Shown here: one piece after another, positions 57,421 to 64,000 of the stretch
Numbering within the stretch: the stretch's first letter is position 1
How the letters are laid out: every line of letters begins with the position of its first letter
Origin: Plantago major
Lineage: Eukaryota > Streptophyta > Magnoliopsida > Lamiales > Plantaginaceae
Length of the DNA: 64,000 nt
Assembly (NCBI GenBank): GCA_026545765.1
Contig: CM048839.1
Coordinates: 48,840,677 to 48,904,676, forward strand
Reading direction: 5' to 3'
The notes under the pieces: generated by a model
Told to the model about the DNA's origin: nothing
The model's input: only the letters and a program-made list of their open reading frames with translations
The model's database searches: none
Made by a program: the position numbers and the translations under genes

Positions 57421-60400
57421 TTAACCGATTAATATCTTCTAATAAAACAAGTAAAGAAAACTCGAATCCAAAGTGTTATAAAAAATTAACACACTTAATT
57501 GTTTTAAGATATGAAAACTAAGAGGAGAATAAAGAAGATATAACCGGAAGAGAAGAATCAAACAAACCAAGTATGAGACAAGAATCGAAGCCTGTGCAAA
57601 CAGTTTCCTTAAAAAATTTGTCCCCTCACTTACGGTGTGCGTAGAGAAATCTTCGGATGATTGTTTTCCAAATACAATGGTGAAACGAACAACTAGCTGC
57701 ACGAGCTAGAAGTTCCGAACGAACTCTGCTAAAGCCTGAATTATACGAGTGTGGAAGAATAGGAACAAGAGTAAAGGGAGAATAGAAGGATTTTCAGTTG
57801 TGTCTTTCTCTTCATACCTTGAGACCCTTTTTATAGGTGAAGAGTGTGACTATTGCATATTTGAAACTGAAATTTGCACATTAGTGCTTTACATTGCATC
57901 TATTTAAATCAATTGATTAAGGCTGCAACTAATGACAATCAATTTGAAATGTTTTGTAACTCATGGCAGTTACAAAACAAAATTGAAGTAAAAATCTAGA
58001 TGTTGTTTTAACAGACCAACTAGCAAAACATGGCTTGCGTGGCTAGCCCGTATGTGGTCAGTTCAGTCTGCATTTATTTACGTAGGTTGCACGTGCTTGC
58101 TCGCACCCAAGTCCTACTAATTTCAGTACAAATTTAACCAGGATTTGCGCTCCTTCCCTGCACGCACGCATAGAGAGTATTCCATAACCTTACCATCACA
58201 CTTGACACCTAGTATGGGGTAATTCTGTCTTTCTTCCTAAAGAAATTAAATATGAGTATTTCTTTTAAAATAAAGAAATTGTGTCTTTCTTCCTAAAGAG
58301 GATGCCAGTTCTATATATGAATTGATAAAATACCTATGATGGTTCTTAATTTCCTACTAGTACTAACCGGTGATGATGCCACGGTATAGTTTACTTTTAA
58401 CAATAAATAGAAAGGAGATGATAAAATATTAATCAAGAAAATAAGGTAGTCAAATTTGTGTGAACAACGTTGATCGTGGTATCGGTTGGTAGTCCTTCTT
58501 CATCTAATATTATATCATTGAGTGTTTATGATAGAGAAAAGAAAATTGAAAGTCATCACATGTAAAATGTTGTTGATAGACATGTAAAGATCAACACACC
58601 CCCAATTAGCTCACATGTATCTCTTCCATCTTCTGGAACTGAAAGAGCACGTCTAGTACAAGATTCATAGAACATTCTTAGAAGATTAGTTGAAGGGACT
58701 ATATCAAGCATACAGCCAAAGGTCCTCCTAACTGGATTCATGCCCATTAAGAAAATTCATATTCAACAGTAAACCATACAAACTGAAGGTATAAAATATA
58801 ATTAAGCTTCATTGAACAATGAGCATAAAACCGAAATAGAAGTTAAACCTTATTGATCTCTATAAACATTTAAATTATAATCAAAGCTCGTATACATCAT
58901 CAACTTACTCACCTGCATTTTATTTACTACTAAGTTGCAATGTATTTTAGCCACATTTCATCAATGATAACACTATCTCAGCTAATTTATGTGATGGGTG
59001 GAGAACAAACACGTGCTCAAGGTTAGTCTTCCTTATCCAAGTCGTGTAGTGTAAACTTTGACTCGGCATTTTTCCGCATCAACCTCTGCCTATTAAGAAT
59101 CACAAATAAATGGTATTTCTCTTGTATCCATGTCAAATCGTAATATTTTACAACCACTCCAACCCATCTGATGGAGCCTATTGTCAAAAAATAGAAACAT
59201 CAAATTTATCTTGATCCATATCAAATATAAAAAAAAACAACCCAAGAAGAATATGCGTAGAGTTGCATTTAAGTACACAATTATAATAGATAATATTGTT
59301 GTTAGCCGACTTTATGAAAGGCCATTGATACTGCCGGAGCCATAATTATGCTGTCAGAGCACTTAAATTTAATTTCCTAATTATTGTTTAATTAAGTGTG
59401 TTAATCGTTGAATAAAAATTCTTAAAAATTAAAATGTAAGTTCTACAACGTAATTAGAGAAAAGAATCTCAACCCCAAATTTTATCCACATTTAATTTCA
59501 TCTTTCCCTCTAAGTCAACTACTAACTATGGTAAGATTCACTCACCAACAAAAGATACAGACCATCAAGGATCTAGCAATTTTGTTTCCACCAGTTGTCG
59601 GTAGGGACCTGAAGGGGAAGACCTAGAAATTCTTGATAGTTTATTCTGGTTCATCTGAGTTCCCGCAAAGGGGATTTGGTTTTGGTTACCATGACTTTGG
59701 CTTAAGGGTTGATTAATTGCAGGGTTGTTAGAAGATATTTTTGATTTCTATTATTTCTGCCATGAAGCTTCATCCATTCCTGATAGAGGATCTAGATTCT
59801 AGAGCTACCATATCTATATTAACAAACGAAAAGAGGAGCGCAGGAATACAGTCGGATGATTCTCTGTTCAATGAAAATCTTTATCAAAACAGAGTGTAGT
59901 CGTGTAGATTGATCCGATTCGGTCAATTCAAGGTGGATTTATTCTCTTACTGTAGTCGTGTAGTCGTGTAGAGATTGACACCTACAACCACAACCATGTT
60001 TTGTCACGGGAGAGCAAAAATAAGATTGTTAGTCATTGATTTGGAAGAAAATGTGAGTGTTGATGAGTTCGATAAAATTTGAGGATCTTTCCTCTCATCA
60101 CGTTACTGAAGATACACTTGCCTTTTCCAAATGTTTTATTCAATAATTAACAAAAATTAATAAAATAATAATTGATAAATTAAATCAAGTGCTTTGGTAG
60201 CATAAATACTGCTCTAGCAATATCAGCGGCCTTTATGAAAACATGCGAGTCATAAGGTCGAAAAGTTTTAGATGAATTCGTCTTGGCACGACAAATTTTT
60301 CGGGGTATTTTAATATATATTTATATGAGATTTAATAAAAACTATATAATAAAGTCAATATAAAAAATTATTAGTGAAAGATATACTGGTTGAAAATACA

Positions 60401-61614
60401 ACTAATTCCATAAAATTTTACGTTTAATAATAAATAGAAATGGAAAGATAAAATAAATTAATCGAAATGCAAATCTACCAAACCAACATCATCATAAGAA
60501 CACCCAATTGATAATCTATGTGCTAAAACGTTGGCTTCACGTTTAACCTGGCAAAACTTCATAGAATAAAATTCTACATCAAATACCTGAATTTATTTGA
60601 AAAGTGAAACAGAGGTGCAAAGCTAAAATTTGTCGATTTAAGATTTAATCACCAAAGAACAATCTCTTTCAATTACTATATGTTGATGCTCAAAATCTCG
60701 AACAAATATATTTTTAAAATTTCATTATTTCATTTTATCATATTTAATAAATTTATATTTTATTTTAGTGAATAAAATGATTTATCTAATTAATAATAAT
60801 AATAATCTAGATTGGTGTTTATGGATTCGTCTTGTCATGGTGAATTTAAATATATGTTCAAAAATATTTTTTAGAGTTTTGTAGATAAATATATATTAAA
60901 TTTAATAAAAATTATATATGCAATAAACAATGTTGTTCAGTCAAAAATCAAAAACGTAAAACACTTTTTATGATCGCAGCGTTTCTAATTAATTTTCGCT
61001 CAATTTCCTCCGCCCCTCTTTACATCGTCAACCGGTGTTACCTGTCTACCGAGCTATGTCCAAACACTTTGTTTGTCAATTTACATTTTGGTTTTTGTTA
61101 TAGGATTGGAAATGGGACCGCACTGGTATATTTGAGTCAGAACCATACTTGATGGTCCTCTTATTGTGAATTTTACAATTATTGTTTAATATTGCACTTC
61201 ACATTGTATATGTGCATGCCAATATGCCATTGCGATGGAGATTACTGCATTTAATTGTATGAATGCACTGGTGAGTAAGGCAATTTATCAACTGAAATTG
61301 CTCTTAAACTTGTGTACGCTTAATTAAACTAATGGGTGATTTGTTTAACCCACATTGATAATTCATTACTATAGCTCTGTTTCGGGCAAATTATAAGGTT
61401 CCATTTAATCTTGTACTTATTTTTCTTATCCGGTGAGCATGGCTTTGTGTAATTATAAGGCATATGTGGATAGATCTATGTTTGATAAGAAAAGGGAATA
61501 GTATTTTGGAACTTTTTCTTATTGTGTGATTTTATTGATTGCTCAAATGAATGTGTTAGGAGATTTTTGTTCGCTTTCATCTCCAAAAAACATGGGATGT
61601 TTCTCCATTGTTAT
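57421..61614. other. 4.2 kb gene-poor spacer
   Basis: AT-rich sequence without a recognisable gene. The minus-strand open frame 58556-58747 (GMNPVRRTFGCMLDIV) has an exon-like composition but matches no family I know and lacks flanking exons. Others (59093-59278, 60970-61152) look like chance frames. A short AAT repeat lies near 60796. Regulatory content cannot be judged by eye. Confidence 0.5.
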
Positions 61615-62284
61615 TGTGAAAGTTTTGGGGTTGTTTCGAAGATCCCAAGTTTTACAGGGACCAGTTTGCAAGTTTTCAGATTTACAGGGACTGGAATGCA
61701 AGATTTTAGTTTTACAGGGAGTTGGTTTCGAAGGATTTGGAAGTACAGGGACCTGATTACAAATTGAAAGAGTTGCGGTTTGTTTCCAAGTCTATTTAGA
61801 AGAAGAAACGTAATAGGACATGGTTAAGTTAAAATGCATTTTCCCTTCATTACCGTTAGATCAATGATGACAGTTATATGATCGATGGTCAGGATTCCTG
61901 CTGGCAGTTTTTCCTGTTCTTGTTTGGACTCTCTATTTCTTATATAAGGAACAGAAAACAGAGTCGATCCATTGACAAGCAAATTCAAGCTGATTAATCT
62001 TCTATTTTGTGCTATTCTTTGTGATTAGATTAGTGACATTATTAGCTGTAGTTATTAGGATTATGTAGTAGAATTCAAGGCGTAATTCTGGGTCAATTTC
62101 TCTGTAACTTAGCTGGATTGAGGAAGATTGTGGAGTAATAAATTCGTTGATTCTCCGTGGACGTAGATTGGATTTATTCAATCGAACCACGTTATATTGT
62201 GCTTGTGTTTATTGCTTTGATTGATGATTGTGTTTGTCAAGTAGTTGATTGGTTTTATTGCGATCTTGGTTTGAATACTTAACA
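61615..62284 (+). repeat. 5' LTR of Copia-D
   Basis: 670 bp. The start was set by alignment with the solo LTR at 40081, which has a target duplication. The last part holds CTCCGTGGACGTAGATTG and CAATCGAACCACGTTATA, the motif shared with the other related LTRs. Confidence 0.7.
61647..61763. repeat. four degenerate copies of a 30 bp TTTACAGGGACC unit in the Copia-D LTR
   Basis: Successive units contain TTTTACAGGGACCAGTTTGC, TTTACAGGGACTGGAATGC, TTTTACAGGGAGTTGG and GTACAGGGACCTGATTAC. The solo LTR at 40081 has only about one unit (TTCAGGGATTTGG), so the array is an expansion in this LTR. Confidence 0.65.
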
Positions 62285-62348
62285 AGTGGCGCCGTCTATG
62301 GGAAGAAGGAGCTATGTTCGATCATTGATTGCGGCGTTGTGATCAACT

Positions 62349-64000
62349 ATGGGTTCAACAAGGTTTGACATTGACAAGTTTACATGTGCAAACGATTTTG
62401 CACCGTGGAAGATCAAGATGGAGGCTATCTTGGTTCAACAAGGCGTGGAGATGGCATTGTTGCCTCGTAATGAAGTTCCTGCAACAATTACAGACCATGA
62501 GTAAAAGACTCTCTCAGGGAAGGCCAGAAGTACAATCATATTGAGTTTGGGTGATGAACCATTAAGGGAGGTTGCTAAGGAGAAAACTGCAGTTGATATA
62601 TGGAAGAAGCTAGAATCGTTGTATCAAACACGATCTTTAGCTAGGAGATTATTTATGAAATCACAACTGTATTCTTACAGGATGAATCCAGATAGGAACA
62701 TTCTTGAGCAACTGGCTATGTTCAACAAAACTCTTGATGAGATTGACAGCATAGAAGATTCAAAGCTTCCTGATGAAGACAAAGCAATAATTTTGCTTAA
62801 TTCCCTACCTGAGTCTTATGAAAGCATCAGAGATGCAATAGCATTCACAGGCCAAAAGAAGGTTACATTGGAGGAAGTTCAATGTTTAATCAGGCAAAAG
62901 GAGCAGCAAAAGGAGACAGCTAAGGTAGAGGCATCTGGTGAGGGTCTCATGGTCAAGAACAATAACTACAAGCCTAAGTTTCAACCACAGTACCAGAAGA
63001 ACAAGGGAAAAGCACCAGTTGGTGGTGGTTTTGCAAACATGGAAACCAGGATTTGTCATCACTGTAAGAGACCTGGTCACCTAAAGAAAAATTGTTTCTT
63101 GTTAAAGAGACAAAAGGACAATGAAGGTGGAGGGAGTACTTCCCATGAGTTTGCAGGAAATATTGAGTATGATGGGGATGTGTTAAATATCACAGATGAG
63201 GTGATAAATATCCCAGGAGGAGTGTTAAATGTCATAGATCAAGCCAACGATGAATGGGTTCTTGATTCTGGATGCACATTCCATATTTGTCCATATAAGG
63301 AGTGGTTTACCCAGTTGGATGTTAGCTATGGAGGCACATTTATGCTGGGGAATGATATGATATGCAACATTCAAGGTGTTGGTGACATAAGGCTCAAATG
63401 GATGATGAATCTGTGAAGACACTCACAGATGTCAGGTATATTCCTGAGCTCAGAAGAAATCTAATCTCTCTTGGTACATTAGAGCATAACGGGTATAGAT
63501 TTAGCTCAGAGAATGGTGTGCTTACTGTGTATAATAAAGATGCATCTGCTGTCATGAGTGGCATAAGGAGGAATAAGCTCTACTATATGAGGTGTAGAGT
63601 GATTATTGGTGATGTATCTGTAGCTAGTATGGATGATACTGAGCTATGGCACAGGAGAATGGCACATGTAAGTGAGAAGGGGTTGATTGAACTGCAGAAG
63701 AAGCATGTATTTGATACAAGCAAGATTGAGAAGCTGAAAACCTGTGAGCAATGTATTATGGGAAAAGCTAAAAGAAACCCCTTCCCAACTGGTATACATA
63801 CCAGTAGTGCTCCCCTAGATTACATACATGCAGATCTATGGGGACCTGCAAAAGTGCAGACAAAAGGTGGAGGTAGATATTTCCTTTCACTGATTAGATG
63901 ACTACACTAGAAGAGTGTGGGTGTATGTGCTGAGAAACAAGAGTGATGCATTCTCTAGATTTAAAGAGTGGTGTGCAGAGGTCGAGCTGGAAAAGGGCTT
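62349..64000 (+). pseudogene. gag-pol of Copia-D (partial, broken)
   Basis: ATG at 62349 starts MGSTRFDIDKFTCANDF, the same gag type as Copia-A. An in-frame TAA at 62502-62504 interrupts it, after which the frame runs to 63416 through ARSTIILSLGDEPLREV, zinc knuckle CHHCKRPGHLKKNC and protease WVLDSGCTFHICP. A frameshift near 63398 leads to LTDVRYIPELRRNLISLGTL and GAG-pre-integrase WHRRMAHVSEKGL. A one-base insertion near 63895 shifts the frame at the start of integrase (YIHADLWGP, then DDYTRRVWVYV). The element continues beyond the window. It cannot encode a full polyprotein. Confidence 0.88.

Larger units (their letters stand above)
61615..64000 (+). mobile_element. Copia LTR retrotransposon (Copia-D), 5' part, truncated by the window end
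   Basis: The 5' LTR is at 61615-62284 (TGTGAAAG...CTTAACA), followed by the primer site TGGCGCCGTCTATGGG and gag from 62349. Gag, zinc knuckle, protease and the start of integrase follow on the plus strand to the end of the window. It shares the primer site, LTR motifs and gag type with Copia-A. Confidence 0.88.

Noticed and set aside
57421-57900. 5' LTR of Copia-C
   Set aside because: A TATA-like sequence is present on the minus strand, but I found no similarity to the 3' LTR, no primer site and no target duplication.
58556-58747. Minus-strand ORF with exon-like composition
   Set aside because: I could not match it to a family or find adjoining exons; it is noted within the spacer only.

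Overview
This window is nuclear DNA of a flowering plant, probably a eudicot. It holds a 17-exon gene, two-exon secondary-metabolism oxidase genes, Copia, CACTA, Mutator-like, hAT-like, LINE, Stowaway-like and Cassandra-type elements, and AT-rich spacers. No species was identified. Exon limits were read by eye from GT/AG boundaries and reading frame.

Layout. (1) 527-8337, minus strand: an apparently intact IBR3-type gene (aminoglycoside-phosphotransferase-like domain fused to acyl-CoA dehydrogenase, 818 codons, peroxisomal C-terminus AKL). Two Stowaway-like MITEs and a LINE tail sit in its introns. (2) 8.4-12 kb: spacer with MITEs and a 5S-rRNA-like Cassandra LTR. (3) 12054-14063: an intact berberine-bridge-enzyme-like (BBE-like) oxidase. 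(4) 15105-31353: its tandem paralogue, split by a 1.3 kb Pack-MULE carrying a piece of a leucine-rich-repeat receptor kinase gene and by a 5.4 kb Copia element; the Copia 5' LTR is itself split by a 7.7 kb CACTA transposon. With the insertions and one target-site copy of each set aside, the host exons total a multiple of three and carry one internal TGA. (5) 32276, 41252 and 52033: three related small genes (82, 89 and 101 aa) of a family I do not recognise. The first two form a tandem duplication later pushed apart by a Copia element and a solo LTR. (6) 42482-47947: a non-autonomous SIRE-like LTR element without pol. (7) 49-57 kb: an hAT-like element, a GGTCCGA-rich LTR-like block, a hairpin MITE and a Copia remnant whose reverse transcriptase has lost its catalytic aspartates. 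(8) 57.4-61.6 kb: no recognisable gene. (9) 61615-64000: the 5' end of another Copia element running off the window.

How the genes relate. IBR3 belongs to peroxisomal conversion of indole-3-butyric acid to auxin. The BBE-like pair would be secreted or vacuolar flavoenzymes, of which one copy remains usable. The small genes share promoter features (TATA box, TGACG motif) but have no assigned function. Most remaining recognisable sequence is mobile DNA in several nested layers.
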